40,158 nt of DNA, taken from Spirochaetales bacterium (GTDB taxonomy: Bacteria > Spirochaetota > Spirochaetia > DSM-2461). Positions 15,399 to 23,116 of the stretch are shown here, in pieces; position 1 is the first letter of the stretch; every line of letters starts with the position of its first letter. The position numbers and the translations under genes are program-made. The DNA is taken from positions 1 to 40,158 of the forward strand of contig JAFGPQ010000212.1 in assembly GCA_016936115.1 (NCBI GenBank). The letters run 5' to 3'. The notes under the pieces were generated by a model. It had not been told where the DNA came from. It did no database searches and saw nothing but the letters and a program-made list of their open reading frames with translations.

Positions 15399-16670
15399 TC
15401 AGGACATGGCGAGGGCGTTCTTCAGATCTTCAAGAATATCATCAATATTCTCTATTCCTATGGAAAGCCGTACAAGCTCCTCTCCGATGCCCGCGGAATC
15501 GAGGGCATCCGACGACAGCTGTGAGTGAGTTGTGGATGCGGGATGAATGGCCAGGCTCTTGGCATCACCCACATTCGCCACATGGGAAAAGAGAGAAAGC
15601 GCCTCAATGAACTTTTGACCGGCTTCCCGTCCCCCCTTGATTCCGAAGACCACCATTCCCCCGGCGCCCCTGGGCAGATAGCGCTGAGCTTTCTCATACT
15701 GGCTGTCCCCTTTCAGGCCGGGATAGCGGACCCAGTCAACCCTTTCGTGGCCGGAAAGAAATTCCGCTACGGCCAGGGCATTCCGAGAGTGCCTTTCCAT
15801 TCGCAGAGCAAGCGTCTCCAGTCCCTGCAGGAACATCCAGCTGTTATCAGGAGAAATACATCCTCCCAGATTCCGCAGGGGAACCGTTCTCATGCGCAAA
15901 ATAAAAGCGAGAGAGTTCAACTCGCCCAGATCATGGCCGAATCGCAGGTCATGGTAACCCTTGTCAGGTCTGTTGTATAGGGAGAATTTCTCCCGGGACC
16001 AGTCAAAGGTGCCCCCATCCACCACAATGCCACCCAGGGCCGTCCCATGCCCTCCGATCCACTTTGTCAGAGAATGGATGACAATGTTAGCCCCCCACTC
16101 CAGAGGCTTCAGAAGATAGGGAGAACTGAAGGTGGAATCCACAACGAGGGGGATTTCGTACTCATCGGCGATTTTGGCAAACGCCTCGATATCGGCCACA
16201 TCCAGGGCGGGGTTTCCCACGGACTCGATGTAGAGGACACGGGTTTTATCTGTGATCTTTTTCCTGAAACTCTCCGGATCGTTGATATCGGCGAAACGGG
16301 TCTTAATGCCGAACTGGGGGAGTATGGCATCGAACATGGTGTAGGTTCCCCCGTACAGACCGCTGGAGGCGACAATCTCATCACCCCCGTCGCAGATATT
16401 GATCATGGTATAAAAAACAGCGTTCGTTCCCGAAGCCAGGGCCAGGGATGCCTTCCCCCCTTCAAGGAGAGCCAGACGCTGTTCCAGCACATCCTGAGTA
16501 GGGTTTCCCAGACGGGTGTAAATATTTCCCAGAACCTTAAGACTGAAAAGATCCTGGGCATGCTGAGCCGAATCAAAGAGATAGGCCGATGTTCTGTACA
16601 GGGGCACACCCCTCGATTTTGTTTCATCCACCGTTTGTCCCCCGTGGAGGGATAGGGTTTCGAATTTCAT
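15399..16670 (-). CDS. metY: O-acetylhomoserine sulfhydrylase (MetY)
   Basis: A 423-residue PLP enzyme of the Cys/Met metabolism family, joining sulfide to O-acetylhomoserine to make homocysteine. The lysine that binds PLP is in 'IHSLTKWIGGHGTALGG'. The start 'FETLSLHGGQTVDETKSR' and the 'YTRLGNPTQDVLEQRLALLE' block are typical of MetY rather than cystathionine synthases, as is the length of about 425. GGGAG lies a few bases before the ATG. It is 12 bases after cysK and shares the Rrf2-controlled unit, so both genes serve sulfide incorporation. Confidence 0.93.
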   Translation of the reverse strand: MKFETLSLHGGQTVDETKSRGVPLYRTSAYLFDSAQHAQDLFSLKVLGNIYTRLGNPTQDVLEQRLALLEGGKASLALASGTNAVFYTMINICDGGDEIVASSGLYGGTYTMFDAILPQFGIKTRFADINDPESFRKKITDKTRVLYIESVGNPALDVADIEAFAKIADEYEIPLVVDSTFSSPYLLKPLEWGANIVIHSLTKWIGGHGTALGGIVVDGGTFDWSREKFSLYNRPDKGYHDLRFGHDLGELNSLAFILRMRTVPLRNLGGCISPDNSWMFLQGLETLALRMERHSRNALAVAEFLSGHERVDWVRYPGLKGDSQYEKAQRYLPRGAGGMVVFGIKGGREAGQKFIEALSLFSHVANVGDAKSLAIHPASTTHSQLSSDALDSAGIGEELVRLSIGIENIDDILEDLKNALAMS

Positions 16671-16682
16671 AGTTTCTCCCGA

Positions 16683-17603
16683 TTATTCTTCAAAGAGCCA
16701 AGTACTCAGGTATCGCTCTCCCGTATCGCATCCGATGGTGACGACACGCTTCCCTCTGTTTTCCGGCCTTTCCAATAGGATTTCCGCCGCTCTCACATTG
16801 GCGCCGGCGGAGATTCCCACAAGAATACCCTCTTCCCTGGCCAGACGTCTCGCCATGGCCCCCGCTTCTTCGGCGGAAACCTGAATGATTCCGTCAAGAA
16901 CGACAGTATTCATAACGGAGGGAACAAATCCGGCGCCGATGCCCTGTATTTTATGGGGACCGGGTTTTCCGCCGGAGAGCACCGGGGAATTAACCGGTTC
17001 GACAGCATATACGCCTATTTCCGGATTTTTCTGCTTAAAGATTTCCCCGTTTCCCGTAACCGTACCCCCTGTGCCGACTCCCGCCACGAAGAGATCGAAT
17101 TTTCCCTCCGTGTCATCCCATATTTCCCGGGAAGTGGTCTGCCGGTGGGCCTCCGGATTGTCCTTATTCATGAACTGCTGGAGCACGAGACTGTCAGGAA
17201 GGGATTCGGCCAGCTCATTAGCCTTCTCAATGGCTCCGTTCATACCCTTCTCCGCCGGGGTCAGAACGAGTTCCGCCCCCAGATGGGTCAGAAGCCTTCG
17301 TCTCTCCACACTCATGGACTCGGGCATGGTAAGGATCAGGCGGTAACCCCTCTGGGCGCAAATGAAGGCCAGGGCGATGCCCGTGTTGCCGCTGGTCGGC
17401 TCTATCAGGGTGGTTGATTTGTTAATGAGACCCCTTTTCTCGGCCCCTTCAATCATGGACTTTCCGATTCTGTCCTTCACGCTTCCCAGGGGATTGAAGA
17501 ATTCAAGCTTAAGCAGTATCTCGCCCTTTCCGCTTCCGATACGATTCAGTTTCACAAGAGGTGTGTTCCCCACCAGTTCTGTAATATTCTGAGCGACTTT
17601 CAT
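16683..17603 (-). CDS. cysK: Cysteine synthase A (O-acetylserine sulfhydrylase)
   Basis: A 306-residue PLP enzyme making cysteine from O-acetylserine and sulfide. The PLP lysine is in 'NPLGSVKDRIGKSMIE', the substrate loop is 'PTSGNTGIALAF', the phosphate-binding glycines are in 'GVGTGGTVTGNGE', and the C-terminal 'GISAGANVRAAEIL' is typical. GAGGA precedes the ATG by about eight bases. It follows the Rrf2 regulator by nine bases and precedes metY by 12. No serine acetyltransferase is in the window. Confidence 0.95.
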   Translation of the reverse strand: MKVAQNITELVGNTPLVKLNRIGSGKGEILLKLEFFNPLGSVKDRIGKSMIEGAEKRGLINKSTTLIEPTSGNTGIALAFICAQRGYRLILTMPESMSVERRRLLTHLGAELVLTPAEKGMNGAIEKANELAESLPDSLVLQQFMNKDNPEAHRQTTSREIWDDTEGKFDLFVAGVGTGGTVTGNGEIFKQKNPEIGVYAVEPVNSPVLSGGKPGPHKIQGIGAGFVPSVMNTVVLDGIIQVSAEEAGAMARRLAREEGILVGISAGANVRAAEILLERPENRGKRVVTIGCDTGERYLSTWLFEE

Positions 17604-17612
17604 CTTTAATCC

Positions 17613-18047
17613 TCACAACAAATCAAGCGGATTTGATGAATTGCCCACTTTGCTCAGTATGACATCCAGAGTATAACGGGAAAGGGTCTCCTCCATAGCT
17701 CTGGAGACATCGTCCCAAACCATATAGGTGGAACAGACCGAAGATCGGCTGCACAGCTTGTCGTTTTTCAGACAGTGGACAATCTCTATACCGTTTTCCA
17801 TGGCGTCAACCACATCCAGCAGGGATATCTCGGTAGGCTTCCTGCTTAGCCTGTATCCCCCCCGGGCTCCTCTGACTGAGTCAATAAGACCTTTCCGGCG
17901 AAGGGGTATGACTATCTGGCTCAGGTACTTCTCGGATATTTCCTCCTGCTTTGATATTTCATTCAGCTGAAGAGGCTCATCCCCCTCGCACATGGCGAGT
18001 CGCACCATTAAGCGGGCGGCATATCTGGACTTCGTGGACAGCTTCAT
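17613..18047 (-). CDS. Rrf2-family transcriptional regulator (sulfur / Fe-S type)
   Basis: A 144-residue winged-helix regulator with the Rrf2 start 'MKLSTKSRYAARLMVRLA' and the wing motif 'RGARGGYRLSRKP'. Cysteines at 92, 99 and 105 ('HCLKNDKLCSRSSVC') resemble the three cysteines that hold a [2Fe-2S] cluster in IscR, but with spacing 6 and 5 instead of 5 and 5. Leading cysK and metY by nine bases, it most likely controls sulfur assimilation, in the way CymR does in Bacillus. The ATG at 18047 is better placed than the GTG at 18053 relative to the AAGGTAGG upstream. It is probably autoregulated through the repeat at 18074-18096. Confidence 0.88.
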   Translation of the reverse strand: MKLSTKSRYAARLMVRLAMCEGDEPLQLNEISKQEEISEKYLSQIVIPLRRKGLIDSVRGARGGYRLSRKPTEISLLDVVDAMENGIEIVHCLKNDKLCSRSSVCSTYMVWDDVSRAMEETLSRYTLDVILSKVGNSSNPLDLL

Positions 18048-18073
18048 ATTCACCTACCTTATATTTATTAGAC

Positions 18074-18114
18074 AACACTATTAACACACTAGTATTTGTA
18101 TCATTTAATGTCAA
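18074..18114 (-). promoter_or_regulatory. Candidate promoter and Rrf2 operator upstream of the sulfur genes
   Basis: On the minus strand a perfect TTGACA (18109-18114) is followed 17 bases later by a poor -10 (TAGTGT, 18086-18091). Overlapping that -10 is an imperfect inverted repeat with seven-base arms, one mismatch and a nine-base spacer (18074-18080 and 18090-18096). A weak -10 covered by a palindrome suits regulation by the adjacent Rrf2 protein. The assignment is inferred. Confidence 0.4.
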
Positions 18115-18279
18115 TATGAATCGCCTGTTTTCCTGAAAATCTGCCTTTCCTATCCCCGCTTAATACTTGTAAAAAGAGAGGAAAGACGATACATTATGAA
18201 AAACAAACCTCTGTCGATTAGTTTGTACGTTTTATTTTTCGGTAGAGTCGTGCTCAACGTACGCAGTGAAAGGATTTTT

Positions 18280-18525
18280 ATGAATATCTATGCGGGTAAT
18301 CTCTCCTATGCTTTGACAGAGGATGATTTGAAACAGGCTTTTGCCGAATTCGGCGAAGTGATCAATGCAAAAATTATCATGGACCGCGACACGGGCCGTT
18401 CCAAGGGTTTCGGCTTTGTCGAGATGGGAAATGATGAAGAGGGAGAGAAGGCAATCGAAGCACTTGACGGAAGTCCCCTCAAGGGAAGGAACCTCAAGGT
18501 CAATGAGGCCAGACCCAGACAGTAG
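18280..18525 (+). CDS. RRM-domain RNA-binding protein
   Basis: An 81-residue protein that is a single RNA recognition motif: RNP2 is 'IYAGNLSY' and RNP1 is 'KGFGFVEM'. Bacterial one-RRM proteins of this kind are often cold-induced RNA chaperones. The ATG at 18280 follows AAAGGA by five bases. Upstream the frame is open to 18196 but that stretch is not RRM-like, so I treat it as a leader of about 80 bases or more, which could carry post-transcriptional control. It is divergent from the Rrf2 gene and stands alone. Confidence 0.9.
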   Translation: MNIYAGNLSYALTEDDLKQAFAEFGEVINAKIIMDRDTGRSKGFGFVEMGNDEEGEKAIEALDGSPLKGRNLKVNEARPRQ

Positions 18526-18607
18526 TTTTTATTACTATCCGGGATTTACCCCCATCGGAGCAGGGCAATCTCCCCATTCTTCTGTTTTTGTATTATACTG
18601 GTAGGAA

Positions 18608-19516
18608 ATGGAGAAACAGAATATAACAGGATTTCTTAAGAGTACACTCAACAATATAAAGTGGTCCATGGCAGGGACGAAAGTGTTTGCTCTGGTGGGT
18701 AAAAGCGGAACCGGTAAGAGCTTCAGGGCAAGGCTGGTTGCGGAGCATTACAACATACCTCTTATGGTAGATGACGGTCTTCTCATAAGAGACAAAACAA
18801 TCATCGCCGGCCGTTCGGCCAAAAAAGAACCGAACTATGTGGGAGCCATTAAAACGGCTCTCTTCGATGATATTTCCCACCGGCAGGAAGTTCTTGAGGC
18901 GATTAAACAGGAAAGGGCCCCCCGAATTCTACTGATAGGAACATCGGAAAAGATGGTGGAGAAAGTGGCGGTCAGACTTGAACTCCCCCCGGTCGATAAA
19001 TTCATCAAGATAGAGGATATCTCCAGCAAGGAAGAAATCGAACGGGCCATCAAATCCCGTAAAGAGGGAAAGCATGTCATTCCCGTCCCCTCCATAGAGA
19101 TCGAAAAGGATTATTCCCGGATCTTTCTTGATTCCATCAAAGTTCTGTTTAAAAAGAATTTCGGCAAAAAAAACAAATCAACCATTTATGAGAAGTCCGT
19201 GGTACAGCCCGATTTCGATTCCGATGACAAACGGGGTACTGTTACGATGACCGAAGCTGCATTAACCCAGATGATTCTCCATTGTATTGATGAATTCAAC
19301 TGTGAAATCGGCGTTCGGCGCATAAAGGTGCGTCCCCATGGGGGCTCCTACAACATAAAGGTATATATTGAGACATTTTACGGTGAAAATATTACAGAAG
19401 AATTATATAAACTGAGAAAATACATCGCCGAGAAAATCGAACGATTTTCCGGGATAATCCTCAATGAGGTTTCTCTCTCCATAGATTCCGTATCCCATAG
19501 AAAGAGGGAAAAATGA
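18608..19516 (+). CDS. P-loop protein with Asp23/Gls24-like C-terminal domain
   Basis: A 302-residue cytoplasmic protein. Residues 26-40 carry a Walker A loop ('ALVGKSGTGKSFRA'). 'RILLIGTSE' further on is a hydrophobic strand without a clear Walker B acid, so the ATPase class is unclear. From about residue 210 the sequence changes to an Asp23/Gls24-like unit: 'VTMTEAALTQMILHCIDE', 'GVRRIKVRPHGGSYNIKV', then a helix-strand pair ending at 'LNEVSLSIDSV'. Asp23-type proteins are envelope-stress and membrane-associated factors in Firmicutes. The two regions are linked by a basic stretch ('FKKNFGKKNK'). Its TGA overlaps the next start (ATGA), so the two are coupled. The function is unknown. Confidence 0.75.
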   Translation: MEKQNITGFLKSTLNNIKWSMAGTKVFALVGKSGTGKSFRARLVAEHYNIPLMVDDGLLIRDKTIIAGRSAKKEPNYVGAIKTALFDDISHRQEVLEAIKQERAPRILLIGTSEKMVEKVAVRLELPPVDKFIKIEDISSKEEIERAIKSRKEGKHVIPVPSIEIEKDYSRIFLDSIKVLFKKNFGKKNKSTIYEKSVVQPDFDSDDKRGTVTMTEAALTQMILHCIDEFNCEIGVRRIKVRPHGGSYNIKVYIETFYGENITEELYKLRKYIAEKIERFSGIILNEVSLSIDSVSHRKREK

Positions 19517-20613
19517 AAATCAACCTGTCCCTATTGCTGTCTATCCTGTTTCTCATTCCCCTGAGCGCTCTGGATTTCTTTGAATCCCGCACCATGCATT
19601 ATCTGGTGAAATCCGACGCTTCTCCGGAAGATTCCGTCAACGCTGCCATGGAAATGGAAGAGAGATATTCCCTGTACGCGGACCTGATCGGCACCCCTTC
19701 CGGACCGCAGCCCCTTCTGCCCGTTACGATTCTATCCTCCCGGGAAGAAATCGAGACCTATCTGAACGGTTTGAAAGCCCTGGAAACAGGTGATGTGGTT
19801 CTTCTGCGGCAGAAGGATTCCGGTAGGGGTGAGATTGTCTGTCTTTCAGTGAAAGAAGCTTCTGTCCGGAAGGCCCTGAATCAGGCCGCTTTTCTCCAGT
19901 TCATTGAGTCCTGTAACCGGGATACCCCCCTGTGGTTGAAATCCGGGATGGCCCTCTACTTCGAAACATCCCCCGATCCCTCCACGGGTGAGCCCTTCTT
20001 TAATTGGAGCGCCCTGGCCGAATGGATGGATATGGATCCCGGGGTTAATGATATTAATGATTCCCTCCTTACCCTGTCCGATGAAAGTAAATTCAGCTAT
20101 AGGGAGCAAGTACTTTCTTGGTCTCTGTTAACGTACCTGATGAACAGTCAGGGCAAAGACAGCCGCCTCATTTGGGAATCCCTGTCCCTTGTTCGAACGG
20201 GTGAAACGAAAGCCTGGCCGCAGGAACTACCCACGGATCTGAACAGCAGGCTGATATCCTATTTCTCGGAATTACACCTCCCGGATACAAAGGAACAGAT
20301 ACTTAAAACCTACTATGAGAGCTCCTCCTACGATGAATTGATGGAATATATTTCCCGGGATGATGATATCAGCAGCGGTGTCGAGCTTTACTACAGGGGG
20401 CTTGTGCATTACAACAGGGGCCTTTTTGAAGAGGCTCTTGATGATTTTGGAAAAGCCGGCGAGCTGGGATTTTCTCCGGCGGAAACGGTATATGCCAAGG
20501 CTCTCTGCTATCTGCAGCTGGGGGATAGGGTTAAAGCCGTTTCCCGATTGAAAACAGCGGAAAAGCTGAAGGAAGGAATTGTACCGGAAGAGCTCAGCCG
20601 CCTACTTGAGTAG
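19513..20613 (+). CDS. Exported protein with a degenerate peptidase-like domain and TPR repeats
   Basis: A 366-residue protein with a signal peptide ('MKINLSLLLSILFLIPLSA'). Residues about 25-180 resemble the MA-clan gluzincin-like proteins: 'TPLWLKSGMALYFET' corresponds to the usual PxWLxEGxAxYxE, with Ser for Glu. Where HExxH is expected there is 'LNQAAF', so metal binding appears lost. The C-terminus (about 285-365) has TPR-like helices ('LYYRGLVHYNRGLFEEAL', 'AKALCYLQLGDRVKA'). It is probably a periplasmic scaffold or binding protein rather than an enzyme. The start overlaps the P-loop gene by four bases; the 3' end overlaps the convergent pcnB by 20 bases. Confidence 0.7.
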   Translation: MKINLSLLLSILFLIPLSALDFFESRTMHYLVKSDASPEDSVNAAMEMEERYSLYADLIGTPSGPQPLLPVTILSSREEIETYLNGLKALETGDVVLLRQKDSGRGEIVCLSVKEASVRKALNQAAFLQFIESCNRDTPLWLKSGMALYFETSPDPSTGEPFFNWSALAEWMDMDPGVNDINDSLLTLSDESKFSYREQVLSWSLLTYLMNSQGKDSRLIWESLSLVRTGETKAWPQELPTDLNSRLISYFSELHLPDTKEQILKTYYESSSYDELMEYISRDDDISSGVELYYRGLVHYNRGLFEEALDDFGKAGELGFSPAETVYAKALCYLQLGDRVKAVSRLKTAEKLKEGIVPEELSRLLE

Positions 20614-21712
20614 CGATAGTCGGCTTTCCCTTTCGCCTTCTGTTCCTTGATTTTGTCGTTTTCTGATTGTTCCAGATCTTTCGTTTTCTCAGAATGGATT
20701 TAACCGCCTCATCCACTTCCCGGTTCGGGGCTATCAGCGGTTTCAGGGCTCCCTTGCTTCTCTTAATTACTTCCTTGAATGAGGTCTGCCGCCCCTTCTC
20801 AAAGGCTCCCGTTTCATTCAGGTAGGAATCCAGCAGAAGGGCGAGCATATGACTGCGTCTTTTCTCCCCGTCTGCAACCTGACGGTCCAGAGCCTCCATA
20901 TCGGAAAAGAACAGGTTTTCGTACTCCTGCCCCCTCTCATCCATAAGAACGGAGTACTGGGGCAGAACTGTCTCAAACAGATTCAATTCGCGGAATTTAC
21001 TGAAGCAGCTCGTCGCCGTACCGGACTGGAGTATCTTGAAAAGCTCTTCCGACATGCGGGAGACGGAACACTGATGCAAAAGGGGTGCCGATTTTCTGAT
21101 CCTCCGCCTCAGTCTGAAGGGAATGCGGGATTCGGTGCCCACGGAATATTTCACAGCCCGGATCATGCGGACCGGATCTTCCTCAAATGTCTGATCCAGG
21201 GGGATAACACTCTTCAGAACCTTTTTGCGTATGTCCTTCACGCCCCCGACAAAATCCAGTATTTCCTCATTATCCGGATCATAGAACAGGGCGTTAAGAG
21301 AGAAATCCCGTCTCAGGGCGTCCTCTTCGACAGTCCCGAAGATCTGCTCGTCCCGTTCTCCCGAATCGAGAGCACGGAAGGTGGCCACTTCGATAATCTT
21401 GTCATTGGCAAAGTAGATATGGACCAGCCGGAACCTTCTTCCGATAATGCGAGAGTTTCGGAATACCCTTTTAATCTGGTTGGGGGTGGCATCGGTGGCG
21501 ATATCAAAATCTTTGGGCGTTCTATCCAGGAGGAGATCTCGTACCGCCCCGCCTACCACGTAGGCTTCATATCCCACGGAATGGAGCCGGGATATGATTT
21601 TCCTGGCGTCCCGGTCAATCCGATCCCGGGAAATATTATGTTCATCAAGGGAATAGATCTCCGCCTGGCGGATTAATTTCCCTTTATTATTTCTTCCGTA
21701 ACGTACTCTCAT
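20594..21712 (-). CDS. pcnB: Poly(A) polymerase I (PcnB-type nucleotidyltransferase)
   Basis: A 372-residue class II nucleotidyltransferase. 'AYVVGGAVRDLLLDRTPKDF' carries the GG and the DxD-type metal residues ('KDFDIATDATP'). The block 'RNSRIIGRRFRLVHIYF' is the signature separating bacterial poly(A) polymerases from CCA-adding enzymes. 'EEDALRRDFSLNALFYD' and 'EEDPVRMIRAVKYS' complete the core. The tail is short and strongly basic ('TTKSRNRRRKGKP'), suited to RNA binding. It adds 3' A tails that promote RNA decay; a combined role in CCA repair is possible. The tail overlaps the convergent gene by 20 bases. Confidence 0.9.
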   Translation of the reverse strand: MRVRYGRNNKGKLIRQAEIYSLDEHNISRDRIDRDARKIISRLHSVGYEAYVVGGAVRDLLLDRTPKDFDIATDATPNQIKRVFRNSRIIGRRFRLVHIYFANDKIIEVATFRALDSGERDEQIFGTVEEDALRRDFSLNALFYDPDNEEILDFVGGVKDIRKKVLKSVIPLDQTFEEDPVRMIRAVKYSVGTESRIPFRLRRRIRKSAPLLHQCSVSRMSEELFKILQSGTATSCFSKFRELNLFETVLPQYSVLMDERGQEYENLFFSDMEALDRQVADGEKRRSHMLALLLDSYLNETGAFEKGRQTSFKEVIKRSKGALKPLIAPNREVDEAVKSILRKRKIWNNQKTTKSRNRRRKGKPTIATQVGG

Positions 21713-21782
21713 AGCAGTTTTCTACTTTATCATGGATGTCTGAAAAAAACAATGACCCGACGGCCTGTCCGATTCGAATAAC

Positions 21783-23093
21783 CTAAGACGGGGAGAGCTC
21801 CTTTGTAAGCCTCTTGATCCGTTCCAGTTCATCTCTTGTGAATCCTTCCCATTCCATGGAAAAAAAAGTGTTGTTATGGTACACCGGTTCCTCTTTCAGA
21901 GGCAGAGAACTGAAAATCAGGCTCTCTTCCCACAGGGATGAACCGGGAACGGGGGAGTACTGAGCAATGCGGCAGCGGATGCCGTAGGCAGAAGCGGTTC
22001 TGACGGAGTGTTCCACCTCTGAACTCCTCTGACCGGGCAGGCCCGCCAGCACGTAGGCTGCACAGTTCTGCAGAGGAAATGCGGAATTTCTTATCTCTTC
22101 CACAGCGTTATCGAATATATCTCTGTTAATTTTCCGATCCCTCTTTTCATGGAAATCGTCGGAGGAACTCTCGTATCCCATGCGCAGCTCCCGGAATCCG
22201 GCGGCTTCCATCATATTTAGTAACTCCCTGTCCAGATAGCTGGCATGCACCGCATTGGGGAGGTAGAAGGAGAGGTTCCTGCCCCAGCTTAGAACCATTT
22301 CGAGAAAGGGTTTGATAAGATTCTCCCGATTGACCAGCAGGGCGTCATCATAGAAAGCGAAATGGGTTGTCCCCCATCGTTCGTGCATCTCTTTCAGCCT
22401 CAGAAACGCCTCTTCCGCCCTGCCCGCCAGAAATACCGGTTCCAGTAAGCGGGAGGCACAGTAATCGCAGGCCATGGGGCATCCCCGGTTCAGACGGATC
22501 ACGCCGCTCTCACGCCAGACCGGATCTTCCGGGTCCGCCACATCGGAGATTTCCTCTGCGGGCAGGGGTAAAAATCCGCCCAGAGCTTCCCTGAGAGCCC
22601 GGCTTCCCTCACCGGTCAGCACATAATCGGGACGGCAGACGTCGCGGCAGTGATCCGGCATGAGTGTGGCATAGATTCCCCCCACAGCGACAGGAACTCC
22701 CGGGTGATGCCTGCGACAGAGATCTACGGTTTCCCCGATCCCTTCGTACCAGTATGTCATGGTAGATGTGATGAGAATCAGATCGGGACGGCTGCGGGCG
22801 ATCTGAGACGAGAAGGATTCCCGGTCTATGCCGTAACGGGCGTACTGCCTCTCGATGGCGATACGTTCTGCTGGCCACTCCAGAGGCTGACGGAATATTT
22901 TACCCGTACCGTTGCCCTTTCTCCGGGGAGAACCGAATCGTTTAAGGGAGAGCTTATCCCCGTAATCAAGGGCGTTGACATGAACCGTTTCCCAGCCTCC
23001 CCTTTTCAGCCATGAGGCTATCCGCAAAAGCCCCAGGGGTTTGGAAAAGAGGTCAAAATAGGCGAAGTCATAAACGGGAGGTGTTATCAGCAA
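21783..23093 (-). CDS. B12-binding radical SAM protein of unknown substrate
   Basis: A 436-residue protein. An N-terminal cobalamin-binding-like domain ('PDLILITSTMTYWYEGIGET', 'VAVGGIYATLMPDHC', 'YVLTGEGSRALRE') precedes a radical SAM core with CxxxCxxC in 'LNRGCPMACDYCASRLLEP', then 'FAFYDDALLVN' and 'LRMGYESSSDDFH'. Such proteins do methylations or other radical reactions; the substrate cannot be told. The start is uncertain: a TTG at 23093 is used here, but the frame is open to the upstream gene and 'KAPRALLITPPVYDF' looks like family sequence. A start with the ribosome-binding site GGAGG inside the end of the HEAT gene is therefore possible. Confidence 0.85.
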   Translation of the reverse strand: MLITPPVYDFAYFDLFSKPLGLLRIASWLKRGGWETVHVNALDYGDKLSLKRFGSPRRKGNGTGKIFRQPLEWPAERIAIERQYARYGIDRESFSSQIARSRPDLILITSTMTYWYEGIGETVDLCRRHHPGVPVAVGGIYATLMPDHCRDVCRPDYVLTGEGSRALREALGGFLPLPAEEISDVADPEDPVWRESGVIRLNRGCPMACDYCASRLLEPVFLAGRAEEAFLRLKEMHERWGTTHFAFYDDALLVNRENLIKPFLEMVLSWGRNLSFYLPNAVHASYLDRELLNMMEAAGFRELRMGYESSSDDFHEKRDRKINRDIFDNAVEEIRNSAFPLQNCAAYVLAGLPGQRSSEVEHSVRTASAYGIRCRIAQYSPVPGSSLWEESLIFSSLPLKEEPVYHNNTFFSMEWEGFTRDELERIKRLTKELSPS

Positions 23094-23116
23094 TGCCCGG
23101 GGAGCTTTTCCAGGGG

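Noticed and set aside
18161-18195. Possible promoter boxes (TAATAC; TTGTAA/TACATT) before the RRM gene
   Set aside because: Each lacks a convincing partner box, so no promoter is called, although one must exist in this gap.
21765-21782. TTCGAA-type sequence resembling a tRNA T loop
   Set aside because: The flanking bases do not form a T stem and no acceptor or anticodon arms are present.
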